Below are positions 36,871 through 46,849 of a stretch of DNA of 64,000 nt, in pieces (the stretch's first letter is position 1; each line of letters opens with the position of its first letter). The position numbers and the translations under genes were made by a program. The DNA is from Pseudomonas sp. JUb42. GTDB lineage: Bacteria; Pseudomonadota; Gammaproteobacteria; Pseudomonadales; Pseudomonadaceae. The DNA lies in NCBI RefSeq assembly GCF_024807945.1, contig NZ_JANUFD010000001.1, positions 372,001 through 436,000 of the forward strand, in the 5' to 3' direction. The notes under the pieces were generated by a model, which was not told where the DNA came from, did not search any database, and was given only the letters and a program-made list of their open reading frames with translations.

Positions 36871-39072
36871 TCAATACGCCGTCTTGCCCGTATGGTTATT
36901 CAGCGAAATGACCCGGGTCTTGCCGATGCGGTGGCGATAGATCTCGCGCAGGTACTTCACCGCCTTCTTCACGCTGTCGCGGGAAATGCGGATATCGTTG
37001 ATCGAGACGAACTTGGATTTGTCTTCGATCAGCTCGCGATACTTCTTCTCATACATCGGTTTGATCGCATACCAGTTGGTATCGAGGATCTTGGCCGGGT
37101 TCTCGTATTCGTTAAGCAGCTCATCAACGCGACCTTCGTCGAACTCGTCGCTGACGATGAAGTCGAGGATGGCATTGTCCAGGGTGTCGTCGAAGCGGAA
37201 CTCATTGCGGGCAAAGCAGCGCTTGATAAAGGCCACGATCAACGTCAGGAAATCGTCCGACAGGCACGGGCTCTTGGCGATCAGGGTGGTCAGCGACAGG
37301 TTGGCCGAAGCGCCGATTACCAGTGCGTAACGCTTGAGCGTGGTGTTGGGGAACAGGCTGTTGAGATGGGTCTTGAGCCGGTTCAGGTCCATGTAGGACA
37401 GCTTGTAGTCCTTGGGCAGCGAGACGATGGACACCACCGACGAGCAGTTCTTGAAGAAGTGCAGGTCGTGCAGGGCCGCCGCGTCGTAGCCGGAGGTCTT
37501 GTACTGATCCAGAGCGGCGCGGTAGCGCTTGGACTCGATCGGCAGCAGGCTGATGCCTTCAATGGCCTGGGTGACCTTGTTGAAGTGCGGCAGGTCGATG
37601 GAGCGGAAGAACAGATCGTCGATATTCAGGCGCGGCGGCTCTTTCTCGAACACCTTGAACTTGTCCGAACCCGGCACTGGTTGCTCCGGTACCACGGATT
37701 CGGCGTAGGCGCAGGCCACCGGCCCGGCCAGGCTCATGAACAGGTCGTTGGCATCCAGGCGGATGGTTTCGCCAATGTCGATGCCGGCACGCCGGAAGTA
37801 GTTCTGGTCGTAGTCAGTGGTGACTGCCTGGGCGGTCAGAATGTTGAAGATTTGCTGCGAGATGTACTGGTTGGCGTGACGCTCCATGGCGTTGACGTCG
37901 ATATTCTCGATGCCGCTGTCATCGCTCTGTTCGGCGTAACGCATGATGTCGTTGGAGATCAGCATCATGGCGTTCCATGGGCGGATACGGCCCATGACAC
38001 TGGCTTCGCTGCTGTCTTCGTTTTCGAAGTTGTAGGAGAAGTCCCATTCTTCAGCCAGATACTTGCAGAGCAAGCGACCGGCGTTGATGTGCAGGGCTTC
38101 CGACATTTCGCTGCGATGGTCGGAGATATTCGGCAGCACGCAAATGCCGCTGGTGAAGATCGGTTCGAAAACAAAGGAGCGACCGCGCTTGCTGTCGTTC
38201 TCGCTGGCCGGCTTGGTGTCGAAGGTTTTATTCATGTATGAGTATTGCTGGGCCAGGCCGAACTCCGAGGCCATGCCCGAACCGGTACCACCACCGGCGC
38301 TGAAAATGTAGAAGTACAGGCGCGACTGGTTGGCCTTGATGCCGCAGGAGTCGATAAGGTACGAGTGGATCAGCTTCCAGTCGGCGCTGGAGAAGTTCTG
38401 GGTGTCCTTGTTGAGGATGATCTTGGCCAGGTACTGACCCAGAATCGGCGCGTTACCCGCACCCCCGGCATGCACCTCGGACAGGTCCATGATTTTCATT
38501 TTGCTGTAGTCGTTGATGAACCCGCTTTTCTCGCCTTTGCGCGAGAAGCGGATGCGCCCGGCAATATCCTTGTCCAGGTCGCCCAGCATCACCAGGGGCT
38601 CAACCAGGAAAACCGGCTTGGCGGCCTTGCTCTGTACCAGGCGCAGGTTGTTGCGAATCCAGTTGGCCGGGCTGTAGCTCTTGTCGGCAGCCAGGCGGTC
38701 TTCGTTGTTGAACTGATTCAGGTAGAACTTGCGCGCGTTGTACACCAGTTCGGCGACGTCCAGCGCAATGTTCGAACCGCACCGGCCGAGGCCGATCAGG
38801 CACACCGAAGGAAACTGCTGGTCACGGCGCATCTCGTCGTCTTCGACGTGCGCCGGCGACGGCGGAAACACGATATCGCGCAGGCCATCGAGATTGTCGA
38901 GGATGCGATCGGTATCGGTCTCGGTGAAGTACATGTACGGCTGGGCCGGGATGTACTGCTGCACGGGAAGCGGTTGCGCACGATAGTAGGCTTGCGGGGC
39001 CACGGCCTTTTCTGTCGTGACGCCGACCTGGATTTCGGAAGCCGAATCAGCTGCTGTGTTTTTATTGGTCAT
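36871..39072 (-). CDS. Tubulin/FtsZ-superfamily GTPase-like protein (FtsZl-1 / Tubulin_2)
   Basis: A 733-residue protein. GLGRCGSN at about 94-101 is the N-terminal nucleotide-binding loop (T1), GGAGN at 203-207 resembles T3, and AGGGTGSGMA at 259-268 is the tubulin signature (T4), GGGTGSG as in eukaryotic tubulin rather than the FtsZ GGGTGTG. LDANDL at 439-444 could be the catalytic T7 loop. The first ~85 residues are low-complexity and Pro/Gln-rich; the ~280-residue C-terminal part has no recognised fold. It is about twice the size of FtsZ (ftsZ is not nearby) and much larger than phage PhuZ. The bacterial FtsZl-1 family has been proposed to remodel membranes. Function here is unknown. The weak ribosome site is AGGT; the frame opens 15 codons upstream. 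Confidence 0.85.
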   Translation of the reverse strand: MTNKNTAADSASEIQVGVTTEKAVAPQAYYRAQPLPVQQYIPAQPYMYFTETDTDRILDNLDGLRDIVFPPSPAHVEDDEMRRDQQFPSVCLIGLGRCGSNIALDVAELVYNARKFYLNQFNNEDRLAADKSYSPANWIRNNLRLVQSKAAKPVFLVEPLVMLGDLDKDIAGRIRFSRKGEKSGFINDYSKMKIMDLSEVHAGGAGNAPILGQYLAKIILNKDTQNFSSADWKLIHSYLIDSCGIKANQSRLYFYIFSAGGGTGSGMASEFGLAQQYSYMNKTFDTKPASENDSKRGRSFVFEPIFTSGICVLPNISDHRSEMSEALHINAGRLLCKYLAEEWDFSYNFENEDSSEASVMGRIRPWNAMMLISNDIMRYAEQSDDSGIENIDVNAMERHANQYISQQIFNILTAQAVTTDYDQNYFRRAGIDIGETIRLDANDLFMSLAGPVACAYAESVVPEQPVPGSDKFKVFEKEPPRLNIDDLFFRSIDLPHFNKVTQAIEGISLLPIESKRYRAALDQYKTSGYDAAALHDLHFFKNCSSVVSIVSLPKDYKLSYMDLNRLKTHLNSLFPNTTLKRYALVIGASANLSLTTLIAKSPCLSDDFLTLIVAFIKRCFARNEFRFDDTLDNAILDFIVSDEFDEGRVDELLNEYENPAKILDTNWYAIKPMYEKKYRELIEDKSKFVSINDIRISRDSVKKAVKYLREIYRHRIGKTRVISLNNHTGKTAY

Positions 39073-39247
39073 CGTGCGCCATATACCTGGAAGGATGGCG
39101 GCTCCAGTGCATGTCACCGCGCCATCACAGAAAAAGAAATTACGACTTTACAGTGCGCTTTTTGCTTGGGCGATAGGGCTTTGCCCTAGTCGTGACTAAG
39201 GCTTTTCCCCTTTGTCGGTTGAAGGATCGGCCCGGTGCCGACAATCT

Positions 39248-41521
39248 TTAATCTTTTACCCGATGAATGGTTTGCTTACGATTTGACCAAGGGGAAGAAA
39301 CATGATCGGCGTCACCATTTTCATCGGCTGACGTCTCTTGCGGCAGCGTTTCGACGATGACCGGTTTGCGTTGGTTGAGCTCCTGCACCAGTGGGCGCAA
39401 CTGCTCCAGCGGCATGGGCTTGCTGAACAGATAGCCTTGCACGTAATCGCAGCCGTAGCGGCTGAGGAAGTCCAGTTGCGCCGGGCTTTCCACCCCTTCG
39501 GTAACGACTTTGAGGTGCAGGGTATGGGCCATGACGATGATCGCCTGGACGATCTCCATGTCCTGGGGCGATTGCGGAATGTCGATGATGAACGAGCGGT
39601 CGATCTTCACCGTGTCCAGGGGTAGGCGCTTGAGATAGGCCAGGGATGAGTAGCCGGTGCCGAAGTCGTCAATGGACAGCGAGACGCCCAGAGCACGAAT
39701 CCGTTTCAACAGCTGGATGGTGTTGCTGATATTGCCCATCAGGGCGTTTTCGGTCACCTCCAGTTCCAAGCGTCGTGGCAGCACGCCATTGCGGCGCAAA
39801 GCGTCCTCGATCTCGTCATGCAGCTCTTCCCGGGCCAGGTTCAGGGCCGAGCAGTTGACGGCGATGATCAGGTGGTCGAAGCCGGGGCTGCGCAACTCGC
39901 TCAGATCCCTGCAGGCGCGTTGCAGTACCCAACTGTCCAGGTCGGCGATCAGGCCGTTGGCTTCGGCGATACCGATGAAGCGCTCGGGCGTCAGCAGGCC
40001 GTGTTGCGGATGTTGCCAGCGCACCAGCGCTTCAAGCTTGGCCACCTGGCCGGTGCGCAGGTCAACGATGGGCTGGTAATACACTTGCAGCTCGCTTTCT
40101 TCACGCAAGGCGCTGCGCAATTCCTCCTCCAGCAACAGTTCCAGGCTGGCCTTGGTCCGCAGGTTGGGGCTGAAGAAGTTGAACCGATTGCGCCCGTGGC
40201 CCTTGGACTGATAAAGCGCAAGGTCGGCGTTTTTCAGCAGTTCGTCGCAGGTTTTGCCATCACGGGGGAACACGCTGATGCCGATGCTGGTGGTCATGAC
40301 CATGCGCCGTCCGGCCAGCTCAATGGGCTCCTTGGTTTTTTGCAGAATGCGCTCGGCCAGGTGTCGGGCTTCCTCATGGTGATCGGGCAGGCTGATCAGG
40401 ATGCAGAATTCGTCGCCGCCAAAACGCGAGACTACGTCCTGAATGCGCGTGGCGCTGCGAATGCGCTCGGCCACCACCTTGAGCAGTTCGTCACCGGCAT
40501 CGTGGCCGAGGCTGTCGTTGATGCGCTTGAAGTGGTCGATGTCGAGGAACATTACCGCCAGCATGCCGCCATCATGGGCATGTTCCATCAGTCGTTCGGC
40601 GAACAACTGGTTGAAGCCGCGGCGGTTGATCAGATTGGTCAACGGGTCGAAATGGGCGACCTGCTGCAAGGACATGCGTGCCTGATCGAGCTGGCTGAGC
40701 AGGGCGTTGACCCGCCGCAGATCGTGCTCCTTGCCTTGTAGCTTCTTGTCGGCGATGGCAGCGCTGATGGTCGCGGCGATCAGCAGCAGAGCGATCAGGG
40801 CCAGGGTCACGCTGATCTGCAGGTTGCGCTCGGGGTTGTCGGGCAGCAGGACTGCATCGATTGGCACGGTGAGATTGCGCGACCAGTTACCCAGCAGGTT
40901 GGCGCCAAGGATTTCCGCGCTGAGCAGCAGACTGGCGGCGAACTTGAGCAGTTGGTGGATCAGATTGCTGCCGTCGCTGAGATAGCGCGCCAGCAGAACG
41001 ATCAACAGCCCGGTGCCAACGGCAATGGCTACCGACAGGCCGAACAGATGCGGCTCGAAATAAGCCACGGCCACGGATTGCTGACCCAGCAGTCCGGCGT
41101 AGTGCATGGCGCTGAGGCTCAGGCCGATGGCGGCCGCGTAAATCAGGTATTGCCAGGGCCTGAGGATCTCCCTGCCCAAGGCCTGCATGCTCAGCAAGCC
41201 AGCGAATAACGCCAGCAGCATGGACACCAGGGTGCTGGGAATATCAAAGCCCATTTTCAGCGGCACATGCAACGCGCGCATGCTGATGACGTGCACGGTC
41301 CACACACCACCGGCCAGGCACAAGGCACCGAAACCGCCCCAACGATCCCGCGAGCGGGGTTTTTCGATATGTTTCAGGCGTTCAGCGATATCCAGCGTTG
41401 CGTAGCTCGTGGCGCAGGCGACCAGAAAGGCCAGGATGACCAGCAGTGGGTCGTGTTGAGCAGGTAGCAGTGCTCTGTCTGCCGCGAGCCCGGCAAAAAA
41501 ATGGAAACCGAGCCACTCCAT
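39248..41521 (-). CDS. MHYT-GGDEF-EAL c-di-GMP protein (NbdA/MucR-like)
   Basis: A 757-residue inner-membrane protein. About residues 1-225 form a seven-helix MHYT sensor; only two of three motifs are recognisable (WTVHVISM; AMHYAGLL), the third has lost its His. The GGDEF domain is near 290-455 with an intact RFGGDEF (about 367-371) and an inhibitory RxxD site just before it (RIQD). The EAL domain has KLEALVRW (about 495), DDFGTGYSS and the usual acidic residues. So both cyclase and phosphodiesterase sites look intact. P. aeruginosa NbdA, from a similar position next to a transporter, has a degenerate AGDEF. MHYT domains are proposed to sense O2, NO or CO through copper. Confidence 0.92.
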   Translation of the reverse strand: MEWLGFHFFAGLAADRALLPAQHDPLLVILAFLVACATSYATLDIAERLKHIEKPRSRDRWGGFGALCLAGGVWTVHVISMRALHVPLKMGFDIPSTLVSMLLALFAGLLSMQALGREILRPWQYLIYAAAIGLSLSAMHYAGLLGQQSVAVAYFEPHLFGLSVAIAVGTGLLIVLLARYLSDGSNLIHQLLKFAASLLLSAEILGANLLGNWSRNLTVPIDAVLLPDNPERNLQISVTLALIALLLIAATISAAIADKKLQGKEHDLRRVNALLSQLDQARMSLQQVAHFDPLTNLINRRGFNQLFAERLMEHAHDGGMLAVMFLDIDHFKRINDSLGHDAGDELLKVVAERIRSATRIQDVVSRFGGDEFCILISLPDHHEEARHLAERILQKTKEPIELAGRRMVMTTSIGISVFPRDGKTCDELLKNADLALYQSKGHGRNRFNFFSPNLRTKASLELLLEEELRSALREESELQVYYQPIVDLRTGQVAKLEALVRWQHPQHGLLTPERFIGIAEANGLIADLDSWVLQRACRDLSELRSPGFDHLIIAVNCSALNLAREELHDEIEDALRRNGVLPRRLELEVTENALMGNISNTIQLLKRIRALGVSLSIDDFGTGYSSLAYLKRLPLDTVKIDRSFIIDIPQSPQDMEIVQAIIVMAHTLHLKVVTEGVESPAQLDFLSRYGCDYVQGYLFSKPMPLEQLRPLVQELNQRKPVIVETLPQETSADENGDADHVSSPWSNRKQTIHRVKD

Positions 41522-41798
41522 AGCGCCCCCACTTGTTCAATACCAGGGTGCCTCAGTCTCCTGACTGATGGCGATGTGCTGGAGTATAGGAGCAGAACAG
41601 GCCACGCCAGGCCTTATGGCCCGTTGCATTCAACGATTTTGGAATGTCAGACAAACTGTTTATTCCCCTGCCGCCTATGCCGCTGCGCACTATTTATTGC
41701 TCGACCTGATACCTGCTCCATGGCTTTACGAATGTTTACAGACAATCCGGCCAGAGGCTCCTAGGCTGCGCAACAACAATAAAAAAGAGAGCCTTGCC

Positions 41799-43172
41799 AT
41801 GCCCAGTCCTATCGCGGGTCAAGCAACTCAGGCAGACAACGCCTGGCGCGTGCTGTTTCTGTTGTTTCTCGCCAACCTGTTCAACTTCTTCGACCGCACC
41901 ATCCCGGCCATCATCATCGAGCCGATTCGCATGGAGTGGCACCTGAGCGACTTTCAGCTCGGCATCATTGGCACGGCCTTTACCCTGGTGTATGCCATCG
42001 CCGGATTGCCGCTCGGGCGCATCGCCGACAACGGTTCCCGCCGTGCCCTGATGGGCTGGGGCCTGGCGATATGGAGCGGGCTGACGGCGATCAACGGCTT
42101 GATGACCAGCTTTTGGAGCTTCCTCATCGTGCGTATGGGCGTTGGTGTCGGTGAAGCCAGCTATGCACCCGCAGCCAACTCGCTGATCGGCGATCTGTTC
42201 CCGGCGCACAAGCGTTCCCGGGCCATGGGCATCTTTATGCTCGGCCTGCCGTTGGGCCTGCTACTGGCCTATTTCACCATTGGTGCCATGGTCAAGGCGT
42301 TCGACAGCTGGCGTGCACCGTTCTTTATTGCGGCGGTGCCGGGCCTGGTGCTGGCGGTGTTCATGTTCTTCATTCGCGAGCCCAAGCGTGGTGCGGCGGA
42401 GAGCGTGCAGATGTCGGTGGAGAAGATCGACCGGCCCATCCGCAAAGTGCTGTCGGTGCCGACTTTTGGCTGGCTGGTGCTGGCCGGCCTGGCTTTCAAC
42501 TTCGCCACCTATGCAACCAACTCGTTCATGGTGCCGATGTTGCAACGCTACTTTCAGCTGTCGTTGCAGAACGCGGCCATGGCTACGGGGCTGATTGTCG
42601 GGGTGACCGGGCTCGTCGGCCTGACCGTGGGCGGCTGGGTCGCGGACAAGGTGCATCAGCGCTGGGCCAACGGCCGTCTGTTGCTGGCGGCGTTCAGCAT
42701 GCTCATCGCTACTCTGACCACCGGCTATGCCTTGCATGCCGGGCGTATCGAAATCGGCATATTCGTCGGCGTGTTCAGCATTGGCTGGCTGTTCTCCTAC
42801 AACTTCTACACCTGCGTCTATACCGCCATTCAGGACGTGGTACAGCCGCGCCTGCGGGCCACGGCCATGGCGCTGTTCTTTGCCGGGCTGTATCTGTTGG
42901 GGGGTGGATTGGGGCCAGTGGTGGTCGGCTTACTGTCGGATCACTTCGCCCATGCGGCGATGGCGGCTGCCGGTGCCGAGCAGATGACCGAGGCGTTCAA
43001 GGCGGTGGGCCTGCACGACGCCATGTACCTGATCCCGGTGGCGATATTTCTGTGTCTGCTGTTTCTGCTGCAGGCTTCGCGGTGTTTCAGTCGGGATGCC
43101 CAGCGGATGAAGGCGGGGATGGTGGCGGATGCGCCGAAAGAGCAGCAGCCGGAAGGTGTGACAGCTGTGTAG
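41799..43172 (+). CDS. MFS transporter (spinster-like)
   Basis: A 457-residue major facilitator with twelve predicted helices. Motif A is seen as GRIADNGSRRALMGWGLAIWSG between helices 2 and 3, following NLFNFFDRTIPAIIIEP (a DxT-type N-terminal helix). The long loop after helix 6 is basic. ATG 41799 follows GAGAG; the frame opens to 41568. The substrate is not clear; close relatives are described as spinster-type or sugar-phosphate-like transporters. Divergent from the MHYT protein. Confidence 0.85.
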   Translation: MPSPIAGQATQADNAWRVLFLLFLANLFNFFDRTIPAIIIEPIRMEWHLSDFQLGIIGTAFTLVYAIAGLPLGRIADNGSRRALMGWGLAIWSGLTAINGLMTSFWSFLIVRMGVGVGEASYAPAANSLIGDLFPAHKRSRAMGIFMLGLPLGLLLAYFTIGAMVKAFDSWRAPFFIAAVPGLVLAVFMFFIREPKRGAAESVQMSVEKIDRPIRKVLSVPTFGWLVLAGLAFNFATYATNSFMVPMLQRYFQLSLQNAAMATGLIVGVTGLVGLTVGGWVADKVHQRWANGRLLLAAFSMLIATLTTGYALHAGRIEIGIFVGVFSIGWLFSYNFYTCVYTAIQDVVQPRLRATAMALFFAGLYLLGGGLGPVVVGLLSDHFAHAAMAAAGAEQMTEAFKAVGLHDAMYLIPVAIFLCLLFLLQASRCFSRDAQRMKAGMVADAPKEQQPEGVTAV

Positions 43173-43186
43173 GCCGACCTACACCT

Positions 43187-43273
43187 TGTCGGAGTCGGCT
43201 TGCTGGCGTTGGGTCAGGTACTGACCCTATTACGAGTGCTTCGCACTCGATCGCCACCAAGGCGGCTCCCACA
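43187..43273. repeat. REPIN, type D copy 2 (degenerate)
   Basis: Right arm CCACCAAGGCGGCTCCCACA matches copy 1 exactly; the left arm is altered (TGTCGGAGTCGGCTTGCTGG). Between two convergent genes. Confidence 0.75.
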
Positions 43274-43287
43274 ATTGTGCGGCGACC

Positions 43288-46134
43288 TCAGCCCGCGACC
43301 AACACCCGAATCGCTTCCAGGCGCAACGCGGCTTTTTCCAGCATGGCCAGGCCTTGCTCGCGTTGGCTGCGCAGGGCGCTCAGCTCGCTGTCACGCACAG
43401 TCGGGTTGACTGCTTGCAAGGCGGTCAGGCGCGCCAGCTCTTCTTCGGTATCGGCCGCCAGGCGCCGCTGCGCTTCGGCCACGCGCTCGGCGTGCTTGGG
43501 CGCGATTTTGGCTTCACCGGCGTTGATCTTCGGCGTCAGCACATCGCGCTGGGCCTGGATGAACTTGTTGGCGCTGGCCCGTGGCACGCTTTCCAGCTGA
43601 TCGTTCAAGGTCGCGAACGAGACCCGGGACGACAGGTCGTTACCATTGGCGTCGAGCAGGCAGCGCAGGGCCGCCGGTGGCAGGTAGCGGCCCAGTTGCA
43701 GGGCGCGCGGGGCAACCACTTCGCTGACGTAGAGCAGTTCCAGTAGCACGGTGCCTGGCTTGAGCGCCTTGTTCTTGATCAGCGCCACGGCGGTGTTGCC
43801 CATGGAGCCGGACAGCACCAGGTCCATGCCGCCCTGGACCATCGGGTGCTCCCAGGTGATGAACTGCATGTCTTCGCGGGTCAGCGCCTGGTTGCGGTCG
43901 TAGGTGATGGTCACGCCTTCGTCGTCACCCAGCGGGAAACTGGCGTCGAGCATCTTCTCGCTCGGCTTGAGGATCAGGGCGTTTTCCGAATGGTCTTCGC
44001 TGTCGATGCCGAACGCGTCGAACAGGGTTTCCATGTAGATCGGCAGGGTGAACTGGTCATCCTGCTCGAAAATCGCCTCGACCAACGCCTCACCTTCACC
44101 GGCACCGCCGGAGTTGAGTTCCAGCAGGCGGTCGCGGCCGGTGTGCAGTTCGCTTTCCAGACGCTCGCGCTCGCTGCGGGCTTCTTCGACCAGGGCTTGC
44201 CAGTCATCGTCATCGCCACCTTCAAGCAGCGGCAGCAGGCGCGGGCCGAACTGATACTGCAGGGCGTTGCCGGTCGGGCAGGTATTAAGGAAGGCGTTCA
44301 GCGCCTGGTGGTACCACTGGAACAGACGCTCTTGCGGGCTGGTTTCCAGGTACGGCACATGCAGTTCGATGATGTGCTTCTGACCGATCCGGTCCAGACG
44401 GCCGATGCGCTGCTCGAGCAGGTCCGGGTGCGCAGGCAGGTCGAACAGCACCAGATGGTGCGAGAACTGGAAGTTGCGGCCTTCACTGCCGATTTCCGAG
44501 CAGATCAGCACCTGGGCGCCGAACTCTTCGTCGGCGAAGTAGGCGGCGGCGCGGTCACGCTCGAGGATGTTCATGCCTTCATGGAACACCGTGGCCGGGA
44601 TGCCGGAGCGCACGCGCAGGGCGTCTTCCAGGTCCATGGCGGTTTCGGCGTGGGCACAGATCACCAGGACCTTGACCCGCTTGAGCATCTTCAGGGTGTC
44701 GATCAGCCAGTCGACGCGTGGGTCGAAGCGCCACCAGCGCTGGTCTTCCTCGACATCGGGCTGAGCCTGGAAGCTGACTTCCGGATACAGGTCGGCATGT
44801 TCGCCCACCGGTAACTCGAGGTATTCGGCAGGGCAGGGCAGCGGGTACGGATGCAGCTTGCGCTCCGGGAAACCCTGCACGGCGGCGCGGGTGTTACGGA
44901 ACAGTACGCGGCCGGTGCCGTGGCGGTCGAGCAGCTCGCGAATCAGCCGCGGGCCGGCCTCCTTGTCGCCATCGTTGATCGCGGTGAGCAGGGCTTCGCC
45001 CTCGCTGCCGAGGAAGCTCTGAATGGTCTTGTGTGCCTTGGGCGACAGGCGACCCTGATCCAGCAGTTCCTGCACGGCTTCAGCCACCGGGCGATAGTTC
45101 TCGCTTTCGGCGCGGAAAGCCTTCAGGTCGTGGAAACGGTTGGGGTCAAGCAGGCGCAGACGAGCAAAGTGGCTGTCCTGACCCAGTTGCTCCGGGGTCG
45201 CGGTCAGCAGCAGCACGCCGGGGATGACTTCGGCAAGCTGTTCGACCAGGGCGTATTGCGGGCTGACCTGATCTTCATGCCAGACCAGGTGATGAGCCTC
45301 GTCCACGACCAACAGGTCCCAGCCGGCGGCAAACAGCGCGTCCTGGGCCTTCTCGTCGTCGACCAGCCATTCCAGGGCAACCAGGGCAAGCTGGGTGTCT
45401 TCGAACGGGTTGCTGGCATCGCTCTCGATAAAGCGTTCGGCGTCGAACAACGCCACCTGCAGGTTGAAGCGCCGACGCATTTCCACCAGCCACTGGTGCT
45501 GCAGGTTCTCCGGAACCAGGATCAGTACGCGGTTGGCGCGGCCCGACAGCAGTTGGCGATGGATCACCAGACCGGCTTCGATGGTCTTGCCCAGACCCAC
45601 TTCGTCGGCCAGCAGGACCCGTGGCGCGATGCGGTCAGCGACTTCACGGGCAATGTGCAACTGGTGGGCGATGGGTTGGGCGCGCACGCCACCCAGGCCC
45701 CACAGCGACGATTGCAGCTGGCGGCTGGTGTGTTCCAGGGTGTTGTAGCGCAGCGAGAACCAGGCCAGGGGGTCGATCTGCCCGGCGAACAGGCGATCAG
45801 TGGCCAGACGGAACTGGATGAAGTTCGACAGTTGCGTCTCCGGCAGGGTCACCGGCTGGTTTTGCGCGTTGAGGCCGTGGTAGACCAGCAGGCCGTCGAC
45901 ATCGTCGACCTCGCGCACGGTCATCTTCCAGTTCTCGAAGTGCGTGATCACATCGCCCGGCGAGAAACGCACCCGCGTCAGCGGCGCGTTGCGCAGCGCG
46001 TACTGGCGCGTGTCGCCAGTGGCCGGATAGAGCACGGTCAACAAGCGGCCGTCCTGTGCCAGAACGGTGCCTAAACCCAGCTCGGCTTCGCTGTCACTAA
46101 TCCAGCGTTGCCCCGGTTGATACTGCTGCGCCAT
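43288..46134 (-). CDS. rapA: RNA polymerase-associated helicase-like protein RapA (HepA)
   Basis: A 948-residue Swi2/Snf2 ATPase that binds RNA polymerase and promotes its recycling after termination. An N-terminal double Tudor-like region (~1-110) precedes [13 protein letters not shown] (Walker A, about 170), DEAH at about 280 ([10 protein letters not shown]), LLTATP and, in the second lobe, [35 protein letters not shown] (motifs V and VI). The length and motif set match the family. Upstream is a 226-base gap to a small gene in the other orientation. Confidence 0.96.
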   Translation of the reverse strand: MAQQYQPGQRWISDSEAELGLGTVLAQDGRLLTVLYPATGDTRQYALRNAPLTRVRFSPGDVITHFENWKMTVREVDDVDGLLVYHGLNAQNQPVTLPETQLSNFIQFRLATDRLFAGQIDPLAWFSLRYNTLEHTSRQLQSSLWGLGGVRAQPIAHQLHIAREVADRIAPRVLLADEVGLGKTIEAGLVIHRQLLSGRANRVLILVPENLQHQWLVEMRRRFNLQVALFDAERFIESDASNPFEDTQLALVALEWLVDDEKAQDALFAAGWDLLVVDEAHHLVWHEDQVSPQYALVEQLAEVIPGVLLLTATPEQLGQDSHFARLRLLDPNRFHDLKAFRAESENYRPVAEAVQELLDQGRLSPKAHKTIQSFLGSEGEALLTAINDGDKEAGPRLIRELLDRHGTGRVLFRNTRAAVQGFPERKLHPYPLPCPAEYLELPVGEHADLYPEVSFQAQPDVEEDQRWWRFDPRVDWLIDTLKMLKRVKVLVICAHAETAMDLEDALRVRSGIPATVFHEGMNILERDRAAAYFADEEFGAQVLICSEIGSEGRNFQFSHHLVLFDLPAHPDLLEQRIGRLDRIGQKHIIELHVPYLETSPQERLFQWYHQALNAFLNTCPTGNALQYQFGPRLLPLLEGGDDDDWQALVEEARSERERLESELHTGRDRLLELNSGGAGEGEALVEAIFEQDDQFTLPIYMETLFDAFGIDSEDHSENALILKPSEKMLDASFPLGDDEGVTITYDRNQALTREDMQFITWEHPMVQGGMDLVLSGSMGNTAVALIKNKALKPGTVLLELLYVSEVVAPRALQLGRYLPPAALRCLLDANGNDLSSRVSFATLNDQLESVPRASANKFIQAQRDVLTPKINAGEAKIAPKHAERVAEAQRRLAADTEEELARLTALQAVNPTVRDSELSALRSQREQGLAMLEKAALRLEAIRVLVAG

Positions 46135-46360
46135 GCTGCCTGTCTCCGCCTTAAAAAGCCGACTATGTTAACGGATGCAGCCCTCCAGGCCAAAGAAGCA
46201 TTGAGAAAAACCGTGCATTCGTCGGCCCGGACCGACAATTGGGCCGCTTGCGGGCACTTGTTGGCCAAAACAGAGTCGGACCTTTCTAAGTATCTTTCTA
46301 ACTAACGGCCTCAAGTCGGCAAATTATTGGCCGACAGCTACTCAATAGGAGATCGAAATC

Positions 46361-46699
46361 ATGTTGCAACCGACGCTTCCATTGAGTGCGGTGCCCATTA
46401 CCTCGCAACTGGACCCCGCCCGGCAAGTACCCGAGATCCCTCCGGTCGCCCCGGTGCAGCCCAGTTCGGCCGAGGTGACCATCGACTTGCGCAAGGATGA
46501 AGCCGAGCGCGAGGCGCTGTATCTCTATGAGGAACAGCAACGCCAGCAGAGACAGAAACAGCAGGAAGAAAACGGCGAGCCTGTGGTTGAGCACCTGGCA
46601 TTGCCGGGGCACTCGCTGAACGCCGATAACACCGTGCCCGTGGTGCCGCTGATCGATAACGAGCCGCGCCAGGGGATGTGGGTGGATGTCGAGGTTTGA
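46361..46699 (+). CDS. Hypothetical Pseudomonas protein with charged coiled-coil segment
   Basis: A 112-residue protein. Residues 1-40 are Pro-rich; 42-72 are a charged, Gln/Glu-rich helix (DLRKDEAEREALYLYEEQQRQQRQKQQEE) that may form a coiled coil; the end is acidic. No signal peptide or membrane helix. Similar short proteins sit next to rapA in other Pseudomonas, but I do not know a function. An AGGAG site precedes ATG 46361. Confidence 0.65.
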   Translation: MLQPTLPLSAVPITSQLDPARQVPEIPPVAPVQPSSAEVTIDLRKDEAEREALYLYEEQQRQQRQKQQEENGEPVVEHLALPGHSLNADNTVPVVPLIDNEPRQGMWVDVEV

Positions 46700-46731
46700 T
46701 CCTTCCCTCGATTATTGAACGATGCGGGAAT

Positions 46732-46822
46732 TGTGGGAGCGGATTCATCCGCGAAGGGGCGGGCCAGGCGATAGAGATTGCTTGAATATACTGGCCTCTT
46801 CGCGAATGAATTCGCTCCCACA
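46732..46822. repeat. REPIN, type A copy 2
   Basis: Arms as type A, with a left-arm change (GGATTCATCCGCG for GAATTCATTCGCG). Convergent gene junction. Confidence 0.88.
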
Positions 46823-46849
46823 TAGTTCATTCCCGCAAATATTGCGTTT

